A stretch of DNA of 23,711 bases. It comes from Blattamonas nauphoetae (Eukaryota > Preaxostyla > Oxymonadida). Where the stretch lies: contig JARBJD010000685.1 in assembly GCA_033064195.1 (NCBI GenBank), forward strand, positions 1 through 23,711, written 5' to 3'. Made by a program: the position numbers and the translations under genes. The number at the start of each line of letters is the position of its first letter. Within the stretch, counting starts at the first letter, position 1. Shown one piece after another: positions 9,446 to 19,420 of this stretch. The notes under the pieces were generated by a model, which did no database searches, was not told the origin of the DNA, and saw only the letters and a program-made list of their open reading frames with translations.

Positions 9446-9742
9446 TTATTTCTTTTTGACTTTCTTCTTCTTTGGTTTCAGCTTTTCTTCCAATCTCAGT
9501 ATTTCACCTCTGAGTTTGTTTGCAACTGCTGTGTTTCCTTCATTCATTGCTTGCTCATACTGAGCCATCTTTTCAGCATGGATTTGTTGATCCGATTTCA
9601 CATCTGGTATCATCTCAACTCCTGTCTGTGCTACCTTCGAGATCAGTGGTCCAACGAAGGGAATGAGATTCAGAAATGGAGCTCCAACTCTGAGTATATT
9701 TTTGCCAACTGCTGCTAATTTTGATAACCAACCTGGTGCCAT
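9446..9742 (-). CDS. small MAPG-start virion-type protein A
   Basis: 98 residues. It opens MAPGWLSKLAAVGKNIL, an amphipathic basic helix, followed by a hydrophobic Gly/Pro-containing stretch (about 19-42) and an acidic-basic helix. It ends in a Lys-rich tail (KPKKKKVKKK). The next gene opens MAPGSFNKLKNIGKQFF, so the two look like paralogues. Small proteins of this build next to the capsid gene in Polintons and adintoviruses are compared with adenovirus core or membrane-active proteins (pX, pVI). Here that is inference from shape and position. The Lys tail would suit DNA or membrane contact. The start lies in a perfect TAAATG context. Confidence 0.75.
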   Translation of the reverse strand: MAPGWLSKLAAVGKNILRVGAPFLNLIPFVGPLISKVAQTGVEMIPDVKSDQQIHAEKMAQYEQAMNEGNTAVANKLRGEILRLEEKLKPKKKKVKKK

Positions 9743-9748
9743 TTATGT

Positions 9749-9760
9749 AAAATAAAAATA
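9749..9760 (-). promoter_or_regulatory. promoter-like motif of MAPG gene A
   Basis: A minus-strand TATTTTTATTTT run stands 6 bases before the ATG. The start reads CATAAATG. Confidence 0.6.
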
Positions 9761-9779
9761 TTCGAATACTAGTGAATGT

Positions 9780-10088
9780 TTATCCTTTGAATTGAATTTT
9801 GGAATTTGACGAGAGTGGCATATCATCATTGGAGTATCGTCCATTTCGTGGAGGTTCGTACTCGATCATCTGTGGTTTTGGTGCTCGATTGATCGCCTTA
9901 TTTTGTTGATAAACGTCCATCATTCCTCCTAATCCATTGAGTATTCCTCCAGCTGTTTGTCCGAATTTACTGTTCGTTTGTGAGAGCAATCCACCACCGA
10001 CTTGAAGTAATGTTGGAGCTAGAGGTTTGATGAATTGAAAGAATTGCTTGCCGATATTTTTGAGTTTGTTGAAACTTCCTGGTGCCAT
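9780..10088 (-). CDS. small MAPG-start virion-type protein B
   Basis: 102 residues. The N terminus MAPGSFNKLKNIGKQFFQFI parallels that of protein A (9446-9742). After it comes a Gly-rich hydrophobic part (about 24-58, QVGGGLLSQ and GGILNGLGGMM) and a polar Pro/Arg-containing tail (PRNGRYSNDD). A membrane-active minor virion protein comparable to adenovirus pVI is a reasonable guess, but no motif proves it. It is in the same strand and cluster as the capsid gene, with only 37 bases to protein A, and has the same CATAAATG start context. Confidence 0.72.
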   Translation of the reverse strand: MAPGSFNKLKNIGKQFFQFIKPLAPTLLQVGGGLLSQTNSKFGQTAGGILNGLGGMMDVYQQNKAINRAPKPQMIEYEPPRNGRYSNDDMPLSSNSKIQFKG

Positions 10089-10094
10089 TTATGT

Positions 10095-10106
10095 AAAAAT
10101 AAAAAA
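10095..10106 (-). promoter_or_regulatory. promoter-like motif of MAPG gene B
   Basis: A minus-strand TTTTTTATTTTT run stands 6 bases before the ATG at 10088. The start reads CATAAATG, identical to that of gene A. Confidence 0.6.
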
Positions 10107-10159
10107 TACAATTCATTTATAATTTTAACGAGGAAATAATCTCAGAAGAGATTTCTACC

Positions 10160-10732
10160 CTAACGGGGTATTGCTTTCGTCAGAGAAATGCCAGAATTGA
10201 GAATAGTGTTGTATGCTTCATTATAGGCGATATTCATATCTTTTCCTCCAACAAGGATCTTGAATATTGTTCGAAATACAGGTAGTTTATTCAGACATAA
10301 ACACTTATCAGATAAATCATCCAGTTCAATCACCACATCATTGATTCCAGTGAGTGTCGCAATCAGTGCACATAAATCACTTTGGTTTGTGATCAGTTTC
10401 TTTGATGGTTCAATGAGGTTATTCAGTAGTTTCTTTTCACAGGCAAATGCATTCTTGTAAACAAGCAGGAGCTGATCTTTGAATGCAGCAATGATAGAAG
10501 TGTACTCGCGTAGTGGAATGGAACGACTTTGGATTGGAGCTGATGGATAGGTCTCCAGTGGTGGATCGTAAGGACCTCGTTCATTGTCCATCTCCACATT
10601 CGCACTTTGCTCACTATTCAACCTTCCAGAATTCGAACCTTTGTTATCGATGATGACATTGTTGGTGATTGATGTTGGTACTGAAGAAGAACTTGTGTGT
10701 TTCGTAAATTGACAACTTAGAATTGGTTGCAT
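10160..10732 (-). CDS. element gene of unknown function, 190 residues
   Basis: I do not recognise this protein. The frame opens at a GTG (10735), but the first ATG is at 10732 and is chosen for a eukaryotic gene. The first ~75 residues are Ser/Asn/Pro-rich and probably disordered (SSSSVPTSITNN, PPLETYPSAPIQ). Residues about 75-190 look helical and folded, with hydrophobic repeats (FKDQLLLVYKNAF, LCALIATLTG, FRTIFKILVGG). The position between minor virion genes and the 280-residue gene suggests a structural or assembly role, by location only. A disordered N-terminal arm plus a helical body would fit a scaffold or minor capsid protein. Confidence 0.65.
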   Translation of the reverse strand: MQPILSCQFTKHTSSSSVPTSITNNVIIDNKGSNSGRLNSEQSANVEMDNERGPYDPPLETYPSAPIQSRSIPLREYTSIIAAFKDQLLLVYKNAFACEKKLLNNLIEPSKKLITNQSDLCALIATLTGINDVVIELDDLSDKCLCLNKLPVFRTIFKILVGGKDMNIAYNEAYNTILNSGISLTKAIPR

Positions 10733-10742
10733 CACTTTCTAT

Positions 10743-10754
10743 AAAAATAAAAAA
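10743..10754 (-). promoter_or_regulatory. promoter-like motif of the 190-residue gene
   Basis: A minus-strand TTTTTTATTTTT run precedes the first ATG by about 10 bases. The immediate start context is not TAAATG here. Confidence 0.5.
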
Positions 10755-10895
10755 TATATATTAATGTTTTTAAATTCACAATTCTGCTCGATCTATTTCT
10801 CCCATTCCAGAACTGTCCAACTGAGCAAATCGATAATATCCAGGCATTTCAGTTTGGTACTGATCGATATCATCATCTGTTCTTGTTGCATAGGC

Positions 10896-11738
10896 TTAGC
10901 GTGTCAGCTCATTGCAAAGTGTCGATATGTCATCTGAATAGCGATTGAAGTATTCTTTTAAGAAAGTTGAGTCTTGAGTGATCATTTGGAGAAACACTGG
11001 ATGAATCTGTTCCTTGAAGGCTTTCTTTTGTTTCATACTGGGATTGTAGTCCTGTACATGATCCTGAAGCCATCTGTCCCACATTTTTGATGCTACTGTC
11101 GATTGAATCGAATTGAACACCATATTGTCTAATACATGTTTCTCAAGATTTGCGGGGTTTCCTTGACTTGCACGAGTTATTCCCAATACACTTGTCATGA
11201 AGTCGCCAACAACTTTCTTCATAATTGCATATGGTTGTTGAGATCGTTTAGTCTTCATCTCTGCATAACTGATGTCTCGATAATTGGTTGGTAAATCGTA
11301 TGTTCCATTCTTGAGGAAATTCCTATGCACTGCTTTTATTTTCCTTCCATTCTCTTGATTGAACGATGTATAGGATGTCTGTCTTCGCATATCTGGTGTT
11401 GGATTCATGGCGTAGTATGTCTCTTTGACTGGTCTACTGTTGTATGGAGTTAGCATGGCACCATTGACTGCAATCAGATCTCCAGTATCATTATCGTACA
11501 CCATCACATCAGGAACTTGTCCGTATTGTTCTACTTTCGCAGTCCAATTTCGTCCTGTTCTTGTAATATACTCACGTGCTGATGGAAGACTACACAGAGC
11601 ATCATTGCGTCTGGTTTGAATATCATCGTCGGCATAGATACGTTTCAATGCTGCTTGAGTCTCTGGTCCGTATCTCATTCTTGGTTTCTTCGCTTGTGCT
11701 TTTCTTTGTGGTTGAACGTACACTATCTTTTGTGACAT
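10896..11738 (-). CDS. element gene of unknown function, 280 residues
   Basis: Not recognised. The N terminus is basic (QRKAQAKKPRMRYGPE) and mixed alpha/beta sequence follows, with NWTAKVEQYGQVPDVMVYDN and NGAMLTPYNSRPVKETYYAM. The C-terminal half is helical and rich in charged and aromatic residues (KMWDRWLQDHVQDY, FLKEYFNRYSDD). There is no His-Asp/Glu-Cys adenain signature and no Walker motif. It is divergent from the ATPase gene across a 61-base gap, so the two may be co-expressed. A DNA-associated or minor capsid role is possible from the basic N terminus and location, but this is inference. Confidence 0.65.
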   Translation of the reverse strand: MSQKIVYVQPQRKAQAKKPRMRYGPETQAALKRIYADDDIQTRRNDALCSLPSAREYITRTGRNWTAKVEQYGQVPDVMVYDNDTGDLIAVNGAMLTPYNSRPVKETYYAMNPTPDMRRQTSYTSFNQENGRKIKAVHRNFLKNGTYDLPTNYRDISYAEMKTKRSQQPYAIMKKVVGDFMTSVLGITRASQGNPANLEKHVLDNMVFNSIQSTVASKMWDRWLQDHVQDYNPSMKQKKAFKEQIHPVFLQMITQDSTFLKEYFNRYSDDISTLCNELTR

Positions 11739-11799
11739 TGTGTGTTTTCATACAAAATAAAAAAACCAAAAGTATATTTTAATTAGAGTTAAATCACAA
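11739..11799. promoter_or_regulatory. bidirectional promoter region
   Basis: Only 61 bases separate the divergent starts of the 280-residue gene and the ATPase. On the minus strand a TTTTTTTATTTT run (11754-11765) precedes ATG 11738 by 15 bases. On the plus strand a TATATTTTAATTA string (11773-11785) precedes ATG 11800. Neither start is a TAAATG. Confidence 0.55.
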
Positions 11800-12645
11800 A
11801 TGAACAAATCGAATCAATCATTAACCGCATACGTGAATGCAAAATTAAGTGAAGCATCTGCCAGGAATGTTTCTCATGAAGTGCAATCACAAATACATCC
11901 AGATCTGAATTTCAATCACAATAGTGTAAATGTCCTTGTTGGAAACAGAGGAAGTGGGAAAACATTTAATGCTCTTCGAGAGGTTGCCAAGCTCCAAAAT
12001 GTCCAAGTCAGAAATGAACTGTTTCACTTGTTCGTCTTCGTCACTGATAAGAACATTGACCCAACCTTCGATAAATTCAAACCAATTCTGAACGTTCCAT
12101 ATGTGAAAGTCAAATACGATGATGCTCTTCCATTTCTGTTGGAACTTTCTGAATCAAAAGCTGCTTATGAAGAGATCATAGACAATCAGTGGCAGAATAG
12201 AATCACCGATGAATGCAGGGAGGATCTCTTTGACTCACTTTATATTGACGATTTCTCAGTGAAGAATCTCCAAACAATTATACTCCTTGATGACTGTCGC
12301 AGAATCCTTGGGGAACGTAGAACATCCAAAAATAGAATGACAATGATGGACTTGTTATTGGAGAATCGACAGCCGAAATTCACGTTCTTTCTGACAATGC
12401 ATGAGCTCTTCAGTTTGTCAGCAGATATGAAGTCAAACATTGATTCGATGTGGATCTTTGGAGGATTCAATAAAGAACGAATCAGTCGAGTCTATCCTCA
12501 ATTGAACTCACCAATTGATATTCGACAATTCTGGACTGCGTATCAACGAAAACAAAAATGTGAAGCAGTCATTCTTCGATACAATACTGATGGAGTAGCA
12601 CTGAATGAGATCAACAAAGATGGATTAATCAGAAGGGTCTGTTAA
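11800..12645 (+). CDS. A32/FtsK-like DNA packaging ATPase
   Basis: 281 residues, looks whole and of usual length. Walker A is VGNRGSGKT (residues 47-55) and Walker B is TIILLDD (159-165). Downstream, NRQPKFTFFLTMHELFSL (189-206) fits the sensor region of the FtsK-HerA family as found in poxvirus A32, adintoviruses and Polintons. In this family the enzyme hydrolyses ATP to push the genome into preformed capsids. Apart from the fibre gene it is the only plus-strand element gene. It converges with the small gene at 12646-12960. The ATG follows a TATATTTTAATTA string. Confidence 0.9.
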   Translation: MNKSNQSLTAYVNAKLSEASARNVSHEVQSQIHPDLNFNHNSVNVLVGNRGSGKTFNALREVAKLQNVQVRNELFHLFVFVTDKNIDPTFDKFKPILNVPYVKVKYDDALPFLLELSESKAAYEEIIDNQWQNRITDECREDLFDSLYIDDFSVKNLQTIILLDDCRRILGERRTSKNRMTMMDLLLENRQPKFTFFLTMHELFSLSADMKSNIDSMWIFGGFNKERISRVYPQLNSPIDIRQFWTAYQRKQKCEAVILRYNTDGVALNEINKDGLIRRVC

Positions 12646-12960
12646 TTCTTGATGAGGTTCCCAATGGTCTTCCAATCGAGTCTGTCAGCGTTCGAATTGA
12701 TTCTTCAATGTCTGATAATCTTTGATCAATCGAGAGTGAATAAGGAGAAGTGGAAGCATCAACATATTGTTTCCTCAGAGCAATCTCACCTCTTATTTTT
12801 GTTATTCGTATCCATCAATTTGGATCATCCTATTCAGTTTCTGTGTTGTGTACTCATTCAGTTCTTTTCTATTCTTCTCCAAGTATCTCTGAAAGTCGTG
12901 GATGTTTGTGAACTCTTTCTGCTCAGGATCAAACGGTTCTAATATTTTCAGTGATGTCAT
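12646..12960 (-). pseudogene. small element gene of unknown function (broken)
   Basis: The 5' part is an open stretch of 52 codons (12802-12960) opening MTSLKILEPFDPEQKEF. It is mostly helical and charged, with LEKNRKELNEYTTQKLNR a likely coiled-coil segment. Coding-like sequence continues towards 12646, so the gene appears broken about once. The ATG sits in TAAATG behind the T-run at 12968-12978, which is the main reason to accept it as a gene. No family recognised. Confidence 0.55.
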
Positions 12961-12967
12961 TTAGATG

Positions 12968-12978
12968 AAATAAAAATA
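12968..12978 (-). promoter_or_regulatory. promoter-like motif of the small gene
   Basis: A minus-strand TATTTTTATTT run is followed by CATCTAAATG at the start codon. Confidence 0.55.
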
Positions 12979-12995
12979 TCTGAAACATTTTGAGA

Positions 12996-14376
12996 TTAGA
13001 TTAAATTAAATTCAGCAATGAACTCTGGAGTTAAGTCGTCAATTGAGTCTGCATGGAACTTGGTGTGCTGAATTGGAACGTAGACAACTTTTGAGAGACA
13101 TGTGAGACCATTCAGTAGAGTAGCTACCACATTGCCGTGTTTATATTCAATGAATTTCCCCACGAATTGAAACTGTCTTCGCTTCTTCTGAAACTTGGCA
13201 ACTGTCTTGTCCAAATCAAGGTGAATCAACAGAATGTTTCCTGGTTTGTATCTCCATAGCTGTTGTGTTGTCTGTTGTCTTTGGATGTTCTTTAATTGTT
13301 CTTCACAACTGGAGATATACAGTGCTTCGATTTCACGATTGTTTTGTGCTTGCTGTGGAGTGAACTTGTTCCAGTATGCTCGATGTGGAGTTATGTTGTA
13401 GTATTCCACCATCTGATTCATCGATGAATGATTTGCCATTTGTGTCGCATTGTCTTGGAATCCATCTCTGATTGTTCTTATCACTCGATCGACAATTCTG
13501 TTGTGATTTGTGAATGGTGAGCTTGTGAAATAAGTGCTGACTTTCTGTTGCTCAAAATACGTTTGTGCTTCTCCACTAGTCCATGCTGCTTCTCCATCAC
13601 CACGAATGTTGTTGACATGAACTCCACGATGATTAATCAGATCATTGATTGCTGTCTTGACTTTGCTCCATGATTTATCAAGAACTGGAATGACCACCAG
13701 GTATTTTGTGTTGATGTTAATTGCGAAGAGGTAGATCTGAAGTACTGTTTTCGACGTTGGTGATTGAATGAAAACCAGATCAATTTCCCATGATCCGAAC
13801 TTGGGAGAAAAGTATGGTCGATCACAATTCTGAGGAACCTTTCTGTCTGAAGTCTTCTGTGGATCACCTGTAATTGCTTTCGACATGAACTGCATTTTCG
13901 ACCTGAAATGGATACACTATTTTTCTGTTGCTTTTGGAATCATTGGTGGATCAATTCTCATTCTGTCACTTCCTTTTCTCTCTGGATTTTCCTCGGATGT
14001 GCAACACTCCATCTATGATCAAATTCCTCATACCAATCCTGAAATGATCTTCCTCCGAATGGTATTTGTTTTGTGTGAGTCAGAATGAAGTTAAGATCAT
14101 CGTTCGCAATAGTTCTGTTAATCGAGGCTCGAACAAATGTGTCTCTGTTCATCTTATTTGCATCCAGAATGTGTGAGGTAATGAAGTGTTCCATTTGCTT
14201 TGATTATTCATGATTGAGTTCTCAGCTTTTATCTGTTCATCTTCTGAGTCATTTCTCTGTTGATGATCAAACAATCCTTTCATATGTGCCAACTTATTGA
14301 GCACTTGCTGTGTCGTAGGTTCGTACTGTCTGATCTCTCTCACTGGTTGGTTGAATGGAGTTGTTCTGATTGACAT
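12996..14376 (-). pseudogene. Polinton DDE integrase (broken)
   Basis: The catalytic and C-terminal part is one open stretch of 299 codons (12996-13895). The retroviral-integrase fold acids are visible: Asp39 in SWEIDLVFI, Asp100 in NIRGDGEAAW, and an acidic residue at 136 in NRIVDRVIRTIRD, 35 residues further on as in the DD35E layout. The C-terminal YKPGNILLIHLD starts an SH3-like region typical of these enzymes. In Polintons it cuts and joins the element ends to host DNA. N-terminal coding-like sequence reaches to 14376. The gene looks broken about two times. It sits 7 bases from the end of the next gene upstream and has no T-run promoter of its own, so shared transcription is likely. Confidence 0.88.
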
Positions 14377-14383
14377 TGGTGGA

Positions 14384-14920
14384 TTATGTAATTATGTCAT
14401 CATCGTCCTCCTCTTCAAATTTCCTCTCCTTCATTGGATATTCATATTCAAACCCAGCCGATTTTAAGTTTCTCTTCTGTCCAGGAATAATACGATATTC
14501 AGGTGGTTCTATAACTATTGGTCTTTGCACTGGAGTTGGGATTGGGATTGGTCTTGTCTCTGCAGGGTTTCGAACTCTTGGTGAGAGAAGTGTCATGATT
14601 GTACTTTCGATGATATTTTTGATATTTTTGTATGCTGTTTCACATCTCCCATCACTAAAACGTTTTCCCAAGAATTCAATCAGAAACTGTGAGACTACTT
14701 TTGTTCCATCTGAAACTGTTAATTTTGAGAGAGATCTCCATTGAACCAATCCTCGAAGTATGTTTCATCGTTTGCAACATACTCTCCATGTGAATCATAG
14801 ACGTCATATACTGGTAATGTGTTGGTTCTATTGAACTTGACATTGAATATTTTCTCTTTTAGAGTGTTGTGTGCAATTCAGTAACCTATTCACTAATGTA
14901 TTGATCTGTCGTGTGTTCAT
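14384..14920 (-). pseudogene. element gene of unknown function upstream of integrase (broken)
   Basis: The largest open stretch is 121 codons (14384-14749). It has a helical segment (VVSQFLIEFLGKRFSD, NIIESTIMTLLSP), a Pro-rich linker (RPIPIPTPVQRPIVIEPP) and an acidic tail ending KFEEEDDDDIIT. Coding-like sequence extends to an ATG at 14920 in a TAAATG context, so the gene appears broken a small number of times. Not recognised. Its position between polymerase and integrase suggests a replication or integration partner, by location only. Confidence 0.5.
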
Positions 14921-14926
14921 TTATTC

Positions 14927-14935
14927 AAAAATAAA
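14927..14935 (-). promoter_or_regulatory. promoter-like motif upstream of the integrase pair
   Basis: A minus-strand TTTATTTTT run is followed by GAATAAATG at 14920. It may serve both the 14384-14920 gene and the integrase. Confidence 0.55.
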
Positions 14936-14969
14936 GTTTGTGTTTATTCAATGATAGAATCAGTTGCTT

Positions 14970-17900
14970 TCAGTCCATGAATGAATGGAGGACATGATTC
15001 ATTTTCAAGTACGATTGCTTCAGATGGATTCCACTGAGACTGAGTTTCTGCTGTTGTATTTTGGCAATCTCAAATCCATTGCTGTCATCTTCGCTCACGA
15101 TCCTTCTTGTCTGGAAGTTCAGTGTTGTAGTCACTGTTTTCTCTCCGTTGAGGCACTTGACATAATCGTCACTGTGATATTTGTTTTCTTCAGAGACACT
15201 CCTTTGATTTTGCATTTCTCATCTAGTGAAGTAACACTTGGGTGCAAGACAGATCATCTGTTCACCTTCCTTCTCAATTGCTAATCCCAACAGCTTCTTC
15301 TCATCATCAACTCCTTTTTCAGGATTGGGAAACCATTCATATTTGTGTGCATCATAGAATTCCTTGTCAGCAATCACATGTTCAAATTGTTGATGGATAC
15401 CGGCATTCGATCACCACTAATTGCCCAGTACGCAGAGTCAGTATCTCCCTCACAGAAGTGAATCTTGTTTATGTCTAGGCATTTGTACATGAAGTTGTAG
15501 ATGAAGTTCAGATACCAGAACTTGGCATTGTCGAGTGTGAATACTGCTTCTTGCAGACATGTTTTGCATGATGCTTTCTCGGTCTTCAATCACAATGTAG
15601 TTGTCCTCATTGATCTCTCGAGTCGCCACAAATCCTTCATCATCTGTTTCAAGTATGTTCTCTTCTCATTGCAGATTGTGATTGAGTTGTACTTCCTCAG
15701 TGTTCATTCCATCGTATCCGTAACTTCCATTCAAGTTCGTCTTACAGAATTGTTCTTTTCCTTGTTTCCAACCTTCATTGCTTCAATTCGATCATTCATA
15801 AATGAGGTCACAAATGGTTCAAATCCAGCATGTCTCGAGAATACCATCACACTCTTAATGTCATCTACAATGAAGTGACAGTAGTCGATGAGGAACCACA
15901 GATAGTATGTCGAAAAGAACATATACTGATCGTGTGTGCTCAAGAGTTGTGTCAACTTTCTTTGTTTGTCATCAGTCTTCAATCCATGTTTCTTCATCAG
16001 TGAATAAGTCTTCTCTCAATGTTCTCTTCTGTTGTATTGACAATGATGTTCCTGAAGATTGGTGGGAAATTAATGAACTCATTTATGTGCTTCTCGTCTA
16101 TGTGCCCTTTCAACTCTGCAACGAACAATGTCTTCTGATTCTTGTCTTCGATGATCTTTCGACATTCTTTTTCTCCTGTTGCTGTCTTGCTAGAGGCTTC
16201 GAACCCTCGAGGTGAGAGTGTACAAACATCTTCCTGGCATGTACATTCTGTGTTTGGTGTATGGATTGTTCTTGTTCTTGATTGATGAGAAAGCACTTGG
16301 ATACAGGGAATTGAAATCAACACCGCAGACATGAGTCATTTTATGTTCTGTATCCTTTGAGATAACTTTTCCGTCTTCATACGTGAAGTGATTGATTGGT
16401 GTCACGTCTTTGATGTTCTGTCGATGTTGAACATTCGATAATCCACCAGTCACTGCGGCTCTCAGTTTGTGATATGTCTGTTCGTGTGTTAGAGTCATTG
16501 GCAATGATTTCCAGATGCAGTACTTCTTGAGTTGAATTCTCAATCGTGTGAGATGCTCATCTTTGTCTGACTTGTAGGTGTTGCAGTAATCACAGCAGAT
16601 CTTCACGTTCTCTTTGAATGTCCTTTCGAATTGTCGATTCGATCCAGTGTTGGTCTTACTGCTTGTGAGAAGTGACTCTTGCAGATGTAGCACACTCTCT
16701 TGCACTGTTGAACGAACCAATCATAGTCAGATTCAGTTACGTTTTGGTAGTATTGCGATGAGCTTTCTGGTCTTGATTAATGTACGATGCAACCTTGTAC
16801 TTCCAGTATTGTTTTGTGATTTTTATTTCACCAGATTGATCCACTCCATTGAAATCATCATCGATATCAAAGTCCTTGTAGGCACAAGCGTACTTGATTG
16901 CTGGAAGCATTTGCTGATAGTGAGAGATTGTGCAACATGTCCACTTTGTATTGGAAGTTCAGATCAATGAGATTATCAAGTGGTGCAATCATGCATTCGA
17001 CGTCTCTAATGTTGTAGAATTTGAGATAATCCCAACGGTTCTTGAATCCTTGTTTCTTCCAATCATCAAGGTACATTTGGTAATCACTATCGGACATTTC
17101 AATGTTGTTCAGACTGGAGTAGAATTCATATTTGGAGAATGGTTCTTGTTTGCTCAACACTGTGTCGTAGTCTGATGAATCAAATGATTCGTAAGCAAAG
17201 AATGATTTCTGAAGAATGGTCTTGCCTTTGCAAGGCGTCGAGCTCTCGGCGAGAGTGTTTCCTCCGAAGGCTTTCACTGCATTATCCAATGTCATTGGTC
17301 CAGTGTATGACATCATGTCAATAAAGCGGAGCACCTGTTGGTTTTCTCATGTCTGATCAGTACTTGTTTGTACTTTGTTGTTGATCCAAGGAAGCTCACC
17401 ACTTTCCAATCCTTGTCAACGAGATCACAGAATATGAGATTGATGTCGAATCTAGAGCTGTTGAATCCGATAACACTGACTTCATTCTGAGAGGGAATTT
17501 CTGTATCTTTATAGGAGTTGTCTACTCGAACTGTCTCGGCATATTTGAAGAGTTCTCTGATCCATTGCTTCACGAAGTCCTTTCCATCTCGGAAGATCAA
17601 AGTAGATTGACTTCACCCTGATTTTGTTTTGATTGCAGATGCAACAGAGAGAGGTTTCAAATGAGAGATCAATTGAGTGTTGTCATCAGAGAACAAGTTG
17701 TCCAGAATGAGATCTTCCATTGTTTCAAAGTCATAAGTGATGTAATATTGTGTTGGTTTGAATTCGTCTTGCCTCTTGTGTGCCATCAGAAATTCATACG
17801 TTCTATTGTTGAGAATATGTGGAACGTATGGTCTTGGTGTCTTATCAAGGGAGATCTTCTTCACATGTTTTCCATCAATCCCTTTGCACTCTCTGAGATG

Positions 17901-19364
17901 CTTCTCAAAAATCTCTGCTGTAGTTTTTTATTCTTCACCTGGAATCCTCTAGACTGACAGTATGGACAGAGTTTGTATCCAGTGATTTTCCCCCAGGATC
18001 AACAATGAACATCACATGGACGAGTGTGGCTGTTAGTGGAATCATTAGAATGGGAAGAACACGAGCATCATCATTTTCGTTGACATACGATTGACTGAGG
18101 AAGTATTTCTTCTTGTCTTCGTCGTACTCATAAATGTGAATGGTAATGTTGAATCTTTGCATCGCTTTCTATGTCACATGCAATATCAAAGCCAGGATAA
18201 TTGCGTAAGTGTTCAGTAAGCTGGTGTGGTCGAAGGTGTGTGAGATTCTCAAATTCTGCAAACAATCGTTTTGCTTCAACGTTTCTCATATTGATTGATA
18301 TCTTCTTACCTGGAACTTCAGGAAGTGTGAGGAATGACAGAGACTGAAAGAAGCAGATGTTGAACTCAGAATCAATGTACCGAACATTCCTCGTTTTGAT
18401 GTGTTCAGTGAGAATGGCATTTGCTTTTCCTGCTACTGGGAATCGATAGACTGCAACCAGAATGGAGTGGAATGCGATGTACATTGTCTTCGTATCCATC
18501 AGTGTTCTCTCCTGTGATTCTTTGATCAGATTGATCGCATATTTTGAATACTCATTGATGTCTGCTTCACTTCTGATCACTGTTGGGAAACTCTTCGATG
18601 TGTTCTCCAATTCTGGTCTGAAGTCATTGTAAGATTGTTTCATCTTTGTCTTTTCTCTCGATGATCTTTCCAAAGTCAATGCTGATCTTGAATGGATGAT
18701 CCTTCTCTTTGTCGAATACTGCTTTGATGAATGTTGTGATTTCTTCAACATTCTTCAGATGATTGTGGAAGTACAACTGATATGGTTTTCCATTATCTTC
18801 AACCTTCTCGACCTCATTCTTTTTGAACTTCCTTCGTGCATCCATGAGACAAGAATTGAATGCTGCTTTGTCGCGTGGTTCAGCTAGTAATATACATTCT
18901 TCAAATCCATCAAATGTCTGCACTTGTCTCTTTTCCATTTGTTCATTTTTCTTTTGAATGATCAACAGATTCTTCATCCAATGATCCATCAACTTCTCTT
19001 CAATTGATTTCAGCTTCCACGTCATTCTGAACACTTGCTTTTTCAGTTCATCTTTGTTCACTCTTGGATTTGCTTTCATGTTCTCAATAATCATTCGGTG
19101 AGCAAGTCGATCTTCTGATGCCATCTGTTGTCGAAGTTTAACTTGTTCAATAAAATCTGGAATGAGATTGAGATCGAGGTTCTTTATTGGATGTGGAAAC
19201 TCGAGATCTGTGTGTTGAAGCATATTCAGGAGAAATGATCTGTGATGTTGATAATTCTTACTGACGGGATTATACGTTCGACCATCACTAAATTGAAATT
19301 GTGTATTCGGAAAGAGGTTTCGAATTTCTTGAATTCTATCCTTGATTGGTTTTAGCAGTGTCAT
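14970..19364 (-). pseudogene. Polinton-type family B DNA polymerase (several breaks)
   Basis: The span corresponds to about 1460 codons, the usual large size for Polinton polymerases with long N-terminal regions. Exonuclease motifs are visible as YITYDFETM (about 17732), GFNSSRFDINLI (about 17450) and YNIRDVECM (about 17010). Polymerase motif A is DFNSLYPSAF (about 16300), motif B LNGSYGYDGM (about 15720), and motif C EGDTDSAYW (about 15440). The order is that of protein-primed family B enzymes, which copy linear genomes with terminal proteins. The N-terminal third (18128-19364) is helical and unassigned. The gene carries several breaks and is the most decayed one in the element. Its ATG lies in TAAATG behind a T-run. 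Confidence 0.93.
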
Positions 19365-19371
19365 TTACTAC

Positions 19372-19381
19372 AAAATAAAAA
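19372..19381 (-). promoter_or_regulatory. promoter-like motif of the polymerase gene
   Basis: A minus-strand TTTTTATTTT run is followed by GTAGTAAATG, the start at 19364. Confidence 0.6.
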
Positions 19382-19420
19382 TCAGAAAATACAAAAAGTT
19401 GAGCGTTTATTTCTGTTTTC

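Noticed and set aside
15501-17957. Plus-strand open frames in the polymerase region
   Set aside because: They are shadows opposite recognisable polymerase motifs and have no promoter motif.
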